Part shown: one piece after another, positions 8,093-17,335 of the stretch
Numbering within the stretch: position 1 is the first letter of the stretch
How the letters are laid out: each line of letters starts with the position of its first letter
DNA from: Sulfuritortus calidifontis
Lineage (GTDB): Bacteria > Pseudomonadota > Gammaproteobacteria > Burkholderiales > Thiobacillaceae
Direction: 5' to 3'
Assembly: GCF_003967275.1 (NCBI RefSeq)
Contig: NZ_AP018721.1
Span: forward strand, 2,604,001-2,668,000
Length of the DNA: 64,000 nucleotides
The notes under the pieces: model-generated
The model's database searches: none
Seen by the model: only the letters and a program-made list of their open reading frames with translations
What the model was told of the DNA's origin: nothing
Position numbers and translations under genes: made by a program

Positions 8093-9979
8093 ATGCCTGC
8101 TGACACCGCCCTCATCGCCGCCACGGTCGAGCATCTGGCCCGTTTCGCCCCCTTCGACCGGATGCAGAACGAGCATCTGGCCTGGCTGGCCGAACGCCTG
8201 AGCCTGGCCTATTACGCCAAGGGCGAAACGGTGCTGGCGCCGGAACGGGGGGAGGTGCAGACCTTCTACATCATCAAGCAGGGCGTGATTCAGGGCGAGC
8301 GCGAAGGGAAAGGGGCCTGGCTGGAACTGCACGAGGGCGAGTGTTTCCCCATCGGCGCCCTGCTCTCCCGCCGCCCGGCCATCAGCCATTTCCGCGCCCA
8401 GACCGACGTCTTCAGCTACGAACTGGCCGCCGCCGACTTCCACGCCCTGCTCGCGCTGTCGCCGCCCTTCCACGCCTTTTGCACCCTGCGCCTGGCCGAT
8501 TTGCTGGCGCAATCCCAGCGCCAGACCCAGGCGCGCTACCTCTCGGCCGCCACCGAGCAGCAGTCGCTGGAGAGCACACTGGGCAGCCTGGTCCGGCGCC
8601 CGCCGGTGACCTGCCGGCCGGACACGCCGCTGCGCCAGACCCTGGAGACCATGCGCGAGCAGGGCATCGGCTCCATCGTGGTGGTCGCCCCGGACGGCAC
8701 GCCCGAGGGCATCTTCACCGTGCGCGACCTGATCGGCCGGGTGATCCTGCCTGCCACCCCGCTCGACACGCCGATGCGCGAGCTGATGAGCCCTCAACCC
8801 GTTGCCTTGGCCTCGACCGCCCACGCCTTCGAGGCAGCCCTGGCCATGGCCCGGCACGGCTTTCGCCACGTCCTGGTCGCCGACAACGGGCGCCTGGTCG
8901 GCGTGGTATCGGAGAAGGACCTTTTCTCCCTCCAGCGTATCGGCGTCACCCAGATCTCCTCGGCCATCCGCGCCGCCAGCGAGCTTGGCCAATTGCAGCA
9001 GGCGGCGGAGGACATCCGCCAGCTCGGCCACAACATGATGGCCCAGGGCGTGGGCTCCGAGCAGCTCACCCTGCTCCTGTCCACCCTGAACGACCTGCTC
9101 ACCCGGCGGGTGATCGAGCTGGAATGCGCCAGCGCCCAGCCCTGCCGGCACCATTACTGCTGGCTCGCCTTCGGTTCGGAAGGCCGGCTGGAACAGACCC
9201 TGGCCACCGACCAGGACAACGGCATCATCTTCCTGTCCGAGGCGGGCGAGGATCCCGAGGCCATCCGTGCCGAATTCCTCGGCCTGGCCGAACGCATCAA
9301 CCGGGCGCTCGATGCCTGCGGCTTCCCCTTGTGCAAGGGTCAGATCATGGCGATGAATCCCAAGTGGTGCCTGTCGCTCGAGGAATGGAAGGCCTTGTTC
9401 GCCCGCTGGATCGACGCCGGCGACCCCGAGGCCCTGCTCAACGCCAGCATCTTCTTCGACTTCCGGCCCCTGCACGGCCAGATCGAATTGGCCGACGACC
9501 TGCGCCGGTGGCTGGCGACCAAGGCCGCGGCCAACCCGCGCTTCCTGCACCAGATGGTGGTCAATGCCCTGCGCAACCGTCCGCCCCTGGGTCTGGTGCG
9601 CGATTTCGTCACCGATTCCGGCGGCGAGCATGCCGACACCCTGGACCTCAAGCTCAACGGCGCCACGCCCTTCGTCGACGCCGCCCGGGTCTTTGCCCTG
9701 GCCAGCGGGGCCCACGCCACCGGCACCGCCCAGCGCCTGCGCCAAGCGGGACCCAAGCTGAACATCCCGGCGGCCGAAATCGAGGCCTGGGTTTCGGCCT
9801 TCTATTTCATCCAGCTCCTGCGCCTCAGACGCCAGCACGAGGAGAGCGAGTCGGGCCAGACCCTGGACAACCGCATCAACCCCCACCGCCTGAACGACCT
9901 CGACCGGCGCATCCTGAAGGAGGCCTTCCGCCAGGCGCGCAAGATCCAGGCGCGGCTGGCCCTGGACTATCAGGCATGA
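8093..9979 (+). CDS. cNMP-binding / CBS-pair / DUF294 nucleotidyltransferase-like protein
   Basis: 628 residues in four parts. They are a cyclic-nucleotide-binding-like beta-barrel (about 15-140), two CBS motifs (about 165-285; 'LETMREQGIGSIVVV', 'ALAMARHGFRHVLVAD'), a DUF294 putative nucleotidyltransferase domain ('FGSEGRLEQTLATDQDNG', about 360-378) and a DUF294_C helical domain. The G-S plus D-x-D pattern of the nucleotidyltransferase fold is present. This architecture is widely found beside ActP-type acetate symporters, and that arrangement recurs here. The role is probably nucleotide-responsive control of the transporter (inference). The stop overlaps the start of the next gene (ATGA). 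Confidence 0.85.
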   Translation: MPADTALIAATVEHLARFAPFDRMQNEHLAWLAERLSLAYYAKGETVLAPERGEVQTFYIIKQGVIQGEREGKGAWLELHEGECFPIGALLSRRPAISHFRAQTDVFSYELAAADFHALLALSPPFHAFCTLRLADLLAQSQRQTQARYLSAATEQQSLESTLGSLVRRPPVTCRPDTPLRQTLETMREQGIGSIVVVAPDGTPEGIFTVRDLIGRVILPATPLDTPMRELMSPQPVALASTAHAFEAALAMARHGFRHVLVADNGRLVGVVSEKDLFSLQRIGVTQISSAIRAASELGQLQQAAEDIRQLGHNMMAQGVGSEQLTLLLSTLNDLLTRRVIELECASAQPCRHHYCWLAFGSEGRLEQTLATDQDNGIIFLSEAGEDPEAIRAEFLGLAERINRALDACGFPLCKGQIMAMNPKWCLSLEEWKALFARWIDAGDPEALLNASIFFDFRPLHGQIELADDLRRWLATKAAANPRFLHQMVVNALRNRPPLGLVRDFVTDSGGEHADTLDLKLNGATPFVDAARVFALASGAHATGTAQRLRQAGPKLNIPAAEIEAWVSAFYFIQLLRLRRQHEESESGQTLDNRINPHRLNDLDRRILKEAFRQARKIQARLALDYQA

Positions 9980-10692
9980 GCCTGCCGCTTTGGCATTGGC
10001 TGGCCCGCCGCCTTGACCGGGTGGCGCTGCCGCCCGACCTCGCCGGGCGCCTCGCCGCCTGGCAGGCCCTGCCCCCGGCCGATCTCAGCCTGCCCCTGGC
10101 CCAGGGCCGCTATGTCGTGGTCGATGTCGAGAGCACCGGCCTCGACATGCGGCGCGACCGGCTGATCGCCATCGGCGCCGTGGCCGTGGTCGATGGCCGC
10201 ATCCGGCTGGCCGACAGCTTCGAAATCGTGCTGCGCCAGGTCCAGGTCAGCGCCAAGAACAATATCCTGATCCACGGCATCGGCGGCGAACGCCAGCGGG
10301 AAGGGGTGGAGCCGGCCGAGGCCCTGTTGCGTTTTCTGGAATATCTTGGCGCCTCGCCGCTGGTCGCCTTCCACGTCGCCTTCGACGAGACCATGATCCG
10401 CCGCGCCTGTAGGCAGTACCTGGGCATCCGCTTCCGCCGCCCCTGGCTGGACCTGGCCTATGTCATGCCCGGCCTGCTGCCGAATACGAACCGCAAGCAC
10501 CGGGCGCTCGACCATTGGACCGGTCGTTTCAGCATCGGCAACTATGCCCGCCACAACGCCCTGGCCGATGCCCTGGCCACGGCCCAGCTGTTGCTCGCCG
10601 CTCTGCCATTGGCCCGGACACAGGGCTTCGACCATTTTCAGGCACTGCAGGATTTGGAGAAGGCCCAGCACTGGCTCGAACGGAACACCTAG
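9976..10692 (+). CDS. DnaQ-like 3'-5' exonuclease (DEDDh)
   Basis: 238 residues. Exonuclease motif I 'YVVVDVESTGLDM' (D-x-E) is at about residues 44-56, motif II is around 'PLVAFHVAFDETMI', and motif III is 'HNALADALAT' (H-x4-D). It belongs to the DNA polymerase III epsilon-like family but is unlikely to be the replicative proofreader, because it is embedded in the acetate-symporter operon with an ATGA overlap to the upstream CBS protein. This linkage is common in proteobacteria and its functional reason is unclear. The start at 9976 replaces a much longer open frame that has no family resemblance upstream. Confidence 0.85.
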   Translation: MSLPLWHWLARRLDRVALPPDLAGRLAAWQALPPADLSLPLAQGRYVVVDVESTGLDMRRDRLIAIGAVAVVDGRIRLADSFEIVLRQVQVSAKNNILIHGIGGERQREGVEPAEALLRFLEYLGASPLVAFHVAFDETMIRRACRQYLGIRFRRPWLDLAYVMPGLLPNTNRKHRALDHWTGRFSIGNYARHNALADALATAQLLLAALPLARTQGFDHFQALQDLEKAQHWLERNT

Positions 10693-10762
10693 CCAGGCCG
10701 GCGCATTGCGCATCGTGAAGCAAAAGGAACTTGCCCCTCCTATTGGTAGGCATATACTGTTT

Positions 10763-10789
10763 CGGCCCTGCGCGGCTGTCGGCGCAGGC
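10763..10789. other. GC-rich hairpin in the gap before the symporter genes
   Basis: In the 173-bp gap between the exonuclease and the DUF4212 gene, GGCC(C)TGCGC and GCGCAGGCC can pair around a short loop. It could be an attenuator or an mRNA-stability element separating the signalling genes from the highly expressed transporter genes. No T-tract follows. Confidence 0.35.
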
Positions 10790-10865
10790 CGGGGAGGCAT
10801 AGCCAAGGCGCACTCTAGATGCGTTGCCCAGACAGCAGTCAAAACCGCCACTCGAGGAGAGCGTT

Positions 10866-11129
10866 ATGCAACTGACGGAGAAACACCGTGAGTACTGGCG
10901 CAGGAACCTGAACATAACTGGGATTCTGCTCGCCATTTGGTTTGTAGCCACATTCGTAGTGATCTGGTTTGCCAAGGAACTCAACGAAATCGTCATCTTT
11001 GGCTTTCCCTTCGCCTTCTACATGGGTGCCCAAGGGGCTCTGATCATCTACGTCCTGATCATCTGGTACTACGCCCGACGCATGAACCGGCTGGACCAGG
11101 AATACGGCGTCCACGAAGGGGAGGACTAA
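10866..11129 (+). CDS. DUF4212 small subunit of sodium:solute symporter
   Basis: 87 residues with two membrane helices ('ITGILLAIWFVATFVVIWF' and 'GAQGALIIYVLIIWYYARR') and a short soluble tail. This is the DUF4212 protein that regularly precedes VC_2705-type acetate/solute symporters. It ends one base before the symporter start, which implies translational coupling. GAGGAG lies upstream of ATG 10866. Confidence 0.88.
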   Translation: MQLTEKHREYWRRNLNITGILLAIWFVATFVVIWFAKELNEIVIFGFPFAFYMGAQGALIIYVLIIWYYARRMNRLDQEYGVHEGED

Positions 11130-11130
11130 C

Positions 11131-13254
11131 ATGACCGCCTTGACCCAGAGCCAGTTCTACAGCCAACTCAAGCGTTACTACAGTTTCTACACCGGCGGCT
11201 TCATCGCCTTCATCATCCTGCTCGCCATCCTGGAGCAGATGGGCCTGTCCAACCAGTGGATCGGCTACATCTTCCTGGCCGCCACCATCGCCCTGTATGC
11301 CGGCATCGGCATCATGTCCAAGACCGCCGACGTGTCGGAATACTACGTCGCCGGTCGCCGGGTGCCCGCGCTGTTCAACGGCATGGCCACCGGCGCCGAC
11401 TGGATGAGCGCCGCGTCCTTCATCGGTATGGCCGGCACCCTGTACCTTACCGGCTATGACGGCCTCGCCTTCGTCATGGGCTGGACCGGCGGCTATGTGC
11501 TGGTGGCGCTGTTCCTCGCGCCCTACCTGCGCAAGTTCGGCCAGTTCACCATCCCGGACTTCCTCGGCGCCCGCTACGGCGGCAACCTGCCGCGCACCAT
11601 CGGTGTCATCGCCGCCATCATCTGCTCCTTCGTCTACGTCGTGGCGCAGATCTACGGTGTCGGCCTGATCACCGCCCGCCTCACCGGCATCGAGTTCGCC
11701 ATCGGCGTCTACGTCGGTCTGGCCGGCATCCTGGTCTGCTCCTTCCTCGGCGGCATGCGCGCGGTGACCTGGACCCAGGTGGCCCAGTACATCATCCTGA
11801 TCATCGCCTACATGGTGCCGGTGGTCTGGCTCTCGGTGAACATCGCCGGCAATCCGGTGCCCCAGCTCGCCTATGGCCAGGTGCTGCAGCAGGTGACGAC
11901 CAAGGAGAAGGAGCTGAACGACCCGAACACCCCGCTCGGCGCGGCCGAGGCCTCGGTGCGCGCCATCCACAAGGAGAAGGCCGCCGAGTGGGGCGAGAAG
12001 CTCAAGGCCCTGGAGGCCGCCGTGGCGGCCGGCCAGGGCGAGGCCTTCTGGGCCGAGCAGAAGGCCAAGGCCGAGCAGAAACTGGCCGATGCCCGCGCCG
12101 CCATGCCCCTGGATGAGAAGGCCGTGGCTGCCGCGGAAAAGGAACTCAAGGACTTCCCGCCCAACATCGACAAGCTCAAGGCCAAATGGAAGGCGGCCGA
12201 GTCCGGCGCCAAGGCCAAGGCCGGCCCGGTTCCCGCCCACGCCACCCCCTTCGCCGGCAAGGGCAAGACCGAGGAGGAGAAACAGAAGGACAGCGACACC
12301 AAGCGCCTGAACTTCCTCGCCCTGGTGCTCTGCCTGATGGTCGGCACCGCCTCGCTGCCGCACATCCTGATGCGCTACTACACCACCCCCTCGGTGCGTG
12401 AGGCGCGCCGCTCGGTGTTCTGGTCGCTGTTCTTCATCTTCCTGCTCTACTTCACCGCGCCGGCCCTGGCGGTGCTGGTCAAGTACGAGGTCTACCATCA
12501 CCTGGTCGGTTCCTCCTTCGCCGCGCTGCCCGCCTGGGTGGCCAACTGGTCGGCGGTGGATGCGAGCCTGATGAAGGTGGTTGACATGAACAAGGACGGC
12601 CTGATCCAGCTGGCCGAGATCACCCTCGGCGGCGACCTGATCGTGCTGGCCACGCCGGAGATCGCCGGCCTGCCCTACGTGGTCTCGGGCATGGTCGCCG
12701 CCGGCGGTCTGGCCGCCGCGCTGTCCACCGCCGACGGCCTGCTCTTGACCATCGCCAACGCCCTGTCGCACGACGTCTACTACAAGATGATCGACCCCAA
12801 GGCCTCCACCGTCCGCCGCCTGGCCATCTCCAAGGGCCTGCTTTTGGTGGTGGCCGTGGTCGCGGCCTACACGGCCTCGCTCAAGCCGGGCGACATCCTG
12901 TTCCTGGTCGGCGCCGCGTTCTCCCTGGCCGCCTCGGCCTTCTTCCCCGCCCTGGTCCTGGGCGTGTTCTGGAAGCGGGCCAACCACGCCGGCGCGGTGA
13001 TCGGCATGGCCGTCGGTTTGGGCGTGTGCATGTACTACATGTACACCACCTACGACTTCTTCGGCGGCAGCGCCGCCAACGAGTGGTTCGGCATCAAGCC
13101 GATCTCGGGCGGCGTGTTCGGCATGCCGGCCGGCTTTATCGGCGTGATCATCGGCTCCCTGCTGTCCAAGGCCCCGGCCAAGGAGATCCAGGAACTGGTC
13201 GACCACGTGCGTTACCCCAGCCTGGAAGGCGACATCGACACCAAGGCGGCCTGA
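11131..13254 (+). CDS. sodium:solute symporter, ActP/VC_2705-like
   Basis: 707 residues, a solute:sodium symporter (SSS) family membrane protein likely to import acetate or a similar small monocarboxylate with Na+. Recognisable segments include 'EYYVAGRRVPALFNGMATG', 'DWMSAASFIGMAGTLYL', 'FLGARYGGNLPRTIG' and 'SGMVAAGGLAAALSTADGL'. It is longer than typical ActP (~550) because residues about 250-391 form a charged, Lys/Glu/Ala-rich cytoplasmic insert likely to be coiled coil. The DUF4212 partner is directly upstream and a strong terminator follows. The CBS/DUF294 protein upstream may regulate it. Confidence 0.88.
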   Translation: MTALTQSQFYSQLKRYYSFYTGGFIAFIILLAILEQMGLSNQWIGYIFLAATIALYAGIGIMSKTADVSEYYVAGRRVPALFNGMATGADWMSAASFIGMAGTLYLTGYDGLAFVMGWTGGYVLVALFLAPYLRKFGQFTIPDFLGARYGGNLPRTIGVIAAIICSFVYVVAQIYGVGLITARLTGIEFAIGVYVGLAGILVCSFLGGMRAVTWTQVAQYIILIIAYMVPVVWLSVNIAGNPVPQLAYGQVLQQVTTKEKELNDPNTPLGAAEASVRAIHKEKAAEWGEKLKALEAAVAAGQGEAFWAEQKAKAEQKLADARAAMPLDEKAVAAAEKELKDFPPNIDKLKAKWKAAESGAKAKAGPVPAHATPFAGKGKTEEEKQKDSDTKRLNFLALVLCLMVGTASLPHILMRYYTTPSVREARRSVFWSLFFIFLLYFTAPALAVLVKYEVYHHLVGSSFAALPAWVANWSAVDASLMKVVDMNKDGLIQLAEITLGGDLIVLATPEIAGLPYVVSGMVAAGGLAAALSTADGLLLTIANALSHDVYYKMIDPKASTVRRLAISKGLLLVVAVVAAYTASLKPGDILFLVGAAFSLAASAFFPALVLGVFWKRANHAGAVIGMAVGLGVCMYYMYTTYDFFGGSAANEWFGIKPISGGVFGMPAGFIGVIIGSLLSKAPAKEIQELVDHVRYPSLEGDIDTKAA

Positions 13255-13288
13255 GCCCCTGGCGTGCCGCCCCGGCAACGGGGCGGTT

Positions 13289-13326
13289 CAAACGAAACGG
13301 CCCGCAATCGCGGGCCGTTTCGTTTG
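13289..13326. terminator. bidirectional rho-independent terminator
   Basis: A perfect 17-bp stem (13289-13305 with 13310-13326) has loop AATC and an A/T-rich base (CAAACGAAAC / GTTTCGTTTG). It sits between the convergent symporter and TPR genes and can serve both strands. Confidence 0.85.
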
Positions 13327-13341
13327 CGGCTCGGAACCGGA

Positions 13342-13923
13342 TCAGATTGGCAGCAGGTGGGCGAGATCGGCCCGTTGCGCGTCCTGCACCAGGCGCTTGG
13401 CCGTCTGCGGGTCGTGGCGCAGGCAATGCTCGATCACCGCCCGCACCGCGTCCGGCCGGTTGCAATGGTGCTCGGCCATGCCCAGGGCATACCAGGCCGC
13501 GCCGTTCATCGGCTGCAGTTCCGCCGCATGGCGCAGGGCCTCGGCCGCCGCGGCGTGCTCGCCCCGCTGCGCATGCACCAGGCCCAGGCCATACCAGGCC
13601 CGGTCGAGCTTGGGATTGCCCGCCACCGCCTTGCGGAAGGCCTCGATCGCCGCCTCCGCATGGCCGGCCTGTTCCTGGACGTAGCCCAAGTTGAACCAGG
13701 TATCGGCATGCCCTGGCTCGATCGCCAAGGCCCGTTCGAACCACTGCGCCGCCGCCGGCCATTGCTTCTTTTTGGCATGCAGCCAGGCGATGCTGCGCGC
13801 GGCCTCGGCATTGTGCGGATTGGCCCGGAAGCACTCGACGAAGGCCGCCAGGGCCGCCTCGTCGCGACCGAGCCAGGTGAACAGGTTGGCACGCAGGGTG
13901 TAGCGGAGTTGATCGAAATTCAT
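13342..13923 (-). CDS. TPR-repeat protein
   Basis: 193 residues containing at least four tetratricopeptide repeats ('AAARSIAWLHAKKKQWPAAA', 'ADTWFNLGYVQEQAGHAEAA', 'DRAWYGLGLVHAQRGEHAAA', 'GAAWYALGMAEHHCNRPDAV'). There is no signal peptide. Such proteins are protein-interaction scaffolds and the partner is unknown. The start at ATG 13923 ('MNFDQLRYTLRANLF') is preferred over a long upstream extension that overlaps the divergent membrane-protein gene. It is transcribed toward the symporter, sharing the terminator between them. Confidence 0.8.
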   Translation of the reverse strand: MNFDQLRYTLRANLFTWLGRDEAALAAFVECFRANPHNAEAARSIAWLHAKKKQWPAAAQWFERALAIEPGHADTWFNLGYVQEQAGHAEAAIEAFRKAVAGNPKLDRAWYGLGLVHAQRGEHAAAAEALRHAAELQPMNGAAWYALGMAEHHCNRPDAVRAVIEHCLRHDPQTAKRLVQDAQRADLAHLLPI

Positions 13924-14016
13924 GGCCGGGCCCGGGACTGAAGAGTCCGCTATTCTCGCGGGCCTGAACCGGGGCCACAAGTTAAAATGGCGGGCCTCAC
14001 CTTCACTGAGCCCACC

Positions 14017-14316
14017 ATGCCAGTCGAACTTCTGCTCATCTCGATCCTGCGCGCCCTGGTCGAAGTCGCCGGCTTCGCCCTCTTGGGGCAGGGCCTGCTC
14101 GCGCTGCTGGCCGGCAAATACCGGCAGGACAACCTGTTCTACAAGATCCTGCAGACCGTCACCCGGCCGGTGATCCGGGCGGTGCGCTTTTTCACTCCGC
14201 GCGTGATCATCGACGCGCATATCCCGTTTCTCGCCTTCTTCCTGCTGTTCTGGCTCTGGATCGCCCTGGCTCTGGCCAAGCGCTACTTCTGTGCCCTGCA
14301 CGGCTTGGCCTGCTGA
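14017..14316 (+). CDS. small membrane protein, YggT-like
   Basis: 99 residues with two hydrophobic helices (about 8-30 and 69-90) separated by a basic amphipathic loop containing 'ILQTVTRPVIRAVRFFTPR'. The layout resembles YggT-family membrane proteins, though I am not certain of the family. An alternative start at 13987 adds ten residues. It lies 64 bp upstream of hemE on the same strand and may be co-transcribed with it. Confidence 0.6.
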   Translation: MPVELLLISILRALVEVAGFALLGQGLLALLAGKYRQDNLFYKILQTVTRPVIRAVRFFTPRVIIDAHIPFLAFFLLFWLWIALALAKRYFCALHGLAC

Positions 14317-14380
14317 GGCGAGAACCGACCCACCCGGCCGGGTGGAGTAGAATGGCGGCCTGATTCGTCCGGACCCGCCC

Positions 14381-15448
14381 ATGAGCCACCTGAAAAATGA
14401 CACCTTCCTGCGCGCCCTGTTGCGCCAGCCCACCGAATACACCCCGGTCTGGCTCATGCGCCAGGCCGGCCGCTACCTGCCGGAATACTGCGCCACCCGC
14501 GCCCGCGCCGGCAGCTTCCTCGATCTGTGCAAGACGCCGGCGCTGGCGACCGAGGTTACCCTGCAGCCCCTGGCCCGCTACGATCTGGACGCCGCCATCC
14601 TGTTCTCCGACATCCTGACCATCCCCGACGCCATGGGCCTGGGCCTCTACTTCGCCGAGGGCGAGGGGCCCAAGTTCGAGCGGCCGCTCGCCGAGGAATG
14701 GGCGATCCGCGACCTTAAGGCACCCGACCCGCACGACCACCTGCGCTACGTGCTCGACGCCGTAAGCGAGATCCGCCGGGCCCTGGACGGCTCGGTGCCC
14801 TTGATCGGCTTTTCCGGCAGCCCCTTCACCCTGGCCTGCTACATGGTGGAGGGCGAGGGCAGCGACAGCTACACCAAGCTGAAAACCTTGATGTACTCCC
14901 GGCCCGATCTCTTGCACCACATCCTCGACGTGACCACCACGGCGGTGACCGATTACCTCAACGCCCAGATCGAGTGCGGCGCCCAGGCGGTGATGGTGTT
15001 CGACTCCTGGGGCGGCATGCTGTCCCAGGCGGCCTATCTGGAGTTCTCCCTACCCTACATGGCGCGGATCATGGCAGCGCTGAAACGGGAGAACGAAGGC
15101 CGCACGGTGCCGCGCATCGTGTTCACCAAGGGCGGCGGCCTCTGGCTGGAAGACATCGCCCGGTGCGGGGCGGACGCCGTCGGCCTGGACTGGACCATCG
15201 ACATCGGCGCCGCCCGCAGGCGCGTGGGCGACCAAGTCGCGCTCCAGGGCAACCTCGACCCGACCATCCTGCTCACCACCCCCGAGGCGGTGGCGGCCGA
15301 AAGCAAGCGCGTGCTCGCCTCGTTCGGCCACGGCCACGGCCATGTGTTCAACCTGGGCCACGGCATCTCCCAGTTCACCCCGCCCGACAACGTGCGGGTG
15401 CTGGTCGACACCGTGCATGCCGAGAGCCGGCAGTACCACGCGGACTGA
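14381..15448 (+). CDS. hemE: uroporphyrinogen decarboxylase
   Basis: Cytoplasmic haem-pathway enzyme that removes four carboxyls from uroporphyrinogen III to make coproporphyrinogen III. 355 residues, the standard length. The signature '[15 protein letters not shown]' is at about 21-35. The active-site segment '[17 protein letters not shown]', then '[16 protein letters not shown]' and '[15 protein letters not shown]' follow. No anomaly was seen. It ends at a terminator shared with the convergent helicase gene. Confidence 0.97.
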   Translation: MSHLKNDTFLRALLRQPTEYTPVWLMRQAGRYLPEYCATRARAGSFLDLCKTPALATEVTLQPLARYDLDAAILFSDILTIPDAMGLGLYFAEGEGPKFERPLAEEWAIRDLKAPDPHDHLRYVLDAVSEIRRALDGSVPLIGFSGSPFTLACYMVEGEGSDSYTKLKTLMYSRPDLLHHILDVTTTAVTDYLNAQIECGAQAVMVFDSWGGMLSQAAYLEFSLPYMARIMAALKRENEGRTVPRIVFTKGGGLWLEDIARCGADAVGLDWTIDIGAARRRVGDQVALQGNLDPTILLTTPEAVAAESKRVLASFGHGHGHVFNLGHGISQFTPPDNVRVLVDTVHAESRQYHAD

Positions 15449-15470
15449 CCCGCCCGGCACCGCAAACAAA

Positions 15471-15492
15471 AACGGCCGCATCAGCGGCCGTT
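15471..15492. terminator. bidirectional terminator between hemE and the helicase gene
   Basis: Stem AACGGCCGC / GCGGCCGTT around ATCA, followed by TCTTTTC on the plus strand and preceded by an A-rich tract that gives a T-rich tail on the minus strand. Confidence 0.85.
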
Positions 15493-15510
15493 TCTTTTCT
15501 GCGACGCGGT

Positions 15511-17064
15511 TTAGTCCCAGCGGTTGCTGCGCTTGGCGGCGGGCTTGGCACCGGCATAGGCCTTGCGCGGACCGCGGCTGCTCCAATCGTTGTTGGGCGA
15601 CTTCCAGCTGTCCTCGCGCCGGGCGGGGTCGCCGCCGCGTTCCGCACGTTTGGGCTGGCCGTTGCCGCGGTCGAAGCTGCGCGGCTGGGCATCGCCCGAC
15701 AGGCCATAGGGCTTGTCGCGCCAATCCGAACGTGGTTTGTTGTTCCAGTCGGAACGCGGCTGCCACTCGCCGGCGGGTTTGGCCTCGCGCTTGAAGCCGC
15801 CTTCGCTCCGTTCGCCGTAAGGCTTGGCGTAGCCGTCCTTCTTGTAGCCGCCTTCCTTGCGCGCGCCCCAGCTCTTGCCCTGGCCATAGCCCTGGCGCGG
15901 ACGCTGTTCGGTGCGCGGCGGCCGGGCCTTGGGTTCCAGGCCGGGGATGGTTTCGGCCTGCAGCGACTGGCCGGTATAACGCTCGATCTCGCGCACCAGG
16001 TGCTTCTCGCGGTGGTGCACCAGGGTGACGGCGATGCCGCTGCGCCCCGCCCGACCGGTGCGGCCGATGCGGTGGACATAGTCCTCGGCCTGGCGCGGGG
16101 CGTCGAAGTTGATCACATGGGTGACGCCGGCCACGTCAATGCCGCGGGCGGCGACGTCGGTCGCCACCAGCACCCGGGTACGCCCTTCGCGCAGGCGCTG
16201 GATGGTGCGGTTGCGCTTGTTCTGCGGCATGTCGCCGTGCAGGGCGTCGGCCGAGTGGCCCTGGTCGCGCAGGCTGTCGGTCAGTTCCTCCGCGCTGCGC
16301 TTGGTCGCGGTGAAGACCACGGCCTGCTTGAGTTCGGCATCGCGCAGCCAATGGTCGAGCAGGCGCGCTTTGTGTTCATGGTCGTCGGTGAAGTGCAGGC
16401 GCTGTTCGATCTGCGGCTTGGCCGAGGCGGCCGCCGCCACTTCGATGCGCTGCGCATCGCGGGTGAGCTTGCGCGCCAGCTTGCCGACCACGCCGTCGAG
16501 GGTGGCCGAGAACAGCAGGGTCTGGCGCGATTCGGGGGTCTTGGCCACGATGGCCTCGATGTCGTCGATGAAGCCCATGTCCAGCATGCGGTCGGCCTCG
16601 TCCAGCACCAGCACCTCCAGCCGGGAGAAATCGATGCGGCCGCGCTCCATGTGGTCCATCAGGCGGCCGGGGGTGGCCACCACGATGTCGACCGGCTGCG
16701 CCAACTGTTTCAGCTGGGGACCATAGGGCGCGCCGCCGACCAGACTGGCGGTGCGCAGGCGGCGCAATTCCTTGCCATAGGTGCGGGCGGCCTTTTCCAC
16801 CTGCTGGGCCAGCTCGCGGGTGGGCGCCAGCACCAGGATGCGCGGGCCGTTGCCCGGCACGGCCGAAGGCTCGGCCAGGCGATGCAGGCTGGGCAGCAGG
16901 AAGGCGGCGGTCTTGCCGCTGCCGGTCTGGCTGGAGACCAGCAGATCGGCGCCGGCCAAGGCGGCGGGCACGGCCTGGGCCTGGACCTGGGTGGCTTCGG
17001 TGTAACCGGTGGCCTCGATGGCCTTCAGGATGAAGGGGTGAAGACCGAGTTCGGAGAATTGCAT
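15511..17064 (-). CDS. rhlE: DEAD-box RNA helicase, RhlE-like
   Basis: 517 residues. The ATP-dependent RNA helicase core carries Q-motif 'MQFSELGLHPFILKAI', motif I 'SSQTGSGKTAAF', Ia 'APTRELAQQ', motif II 'LVLDEADRMLDMGF', motif III 'LLFSATL', and motifs V/VI 'VATDVAARGID' and 'DYVHRIGRTGRAG'. The last ~120 residues are a basic, low-complexity Arg/Gly/Lys/Trp-rich tail ('GYKKDGYAKPYGERSEGG') typical of RhlE-type RNA-binding extensions. It probably acts in RNA decay or ribosome assembly. Start ATG 17064 has GGAAAGG upstream. The 5' gap to 17335 is long (271 bp), as often seen for cold-inducible helicase mRNAs; that is inference. Confidence 0.92.
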   Translation of the reverse strand: MQFSELGLHPFILKAIEATGYTEATQVQAQAVPAALAGADLLVSSQTGSGKTAAFLLPSLHRLAEPSAVPGNGPRILVLAPTRELAQQVEKAARTYGKELRRLRTASLVGGAPYGPQLKQLAQPVDIVVATPGRLMDHMERGRIDFSRLEVLVLDEADRMLDMGFIDDIEAIVAKTPESRQTLLFSATLDGVVGKLARKLTRDAQRIEVAAAASAKPQIEQRLHFTDDHEHKARLLDHWLRDAELKQAVVFTATKRSAEELTDSLRDQGHSADALHGDMPQNKRNRTIQRLREGRTRVLVATDVAARGIDVAGVTHVINFDAPRQAEDYVHRIGRTGRAGRSGIAVTLVHHREKHLVREIERYTGQSLQAETIPGLEPKARPPRTEQRPRQGYGQGKSWGARKEGGYKKDGYAKPYGERSEGGFKREAKPAGEWQPRSDWNNKPRSDWRDKPYGLSGDAQPRSFDRGNGQPKRAERGGDPARREDSWKSPNNDWSSRGPRKAYAGAKPAAKRSNRWD

Positions 17065-17335
17065 AAATACCTTTCCATGCGGCGAACCGCAAAGCGTCAG
17101 CCTGCCGTGCGGCAGGCAAAAGGCCGCGCCACCCGGGGGCCGGGCGCATCGGCTACGTAACATCGGCGCCAACCGGATGTCACGCAGCCGCGGATGAAAA
17201 GGCAACGTTGGGGGTTGGGGCTGATGGGGCTGTGAAGACAGTCCCGATATGGCAGCGCCGCTTGTCGGCGACGCGAGACAACTGCACAACTGGCGCGCAT
17301 CATACGCTAACCGGGGAGTTTGTATAGGCTTTTTT

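Noticed and set aside
8341-10692. 783-codon frame fused to the exonuclease
   Set aside because: The upstream part is an out-of-frame reading of the CBS/DUF294 gene.
17065-17335. Riboswitch or small RNA in the 271-bp gap upstream of the helicase gene
   Set aside because: No conserved block or strong terminator recognised; long leaders are common for such helicases but nothing specific can be shown.
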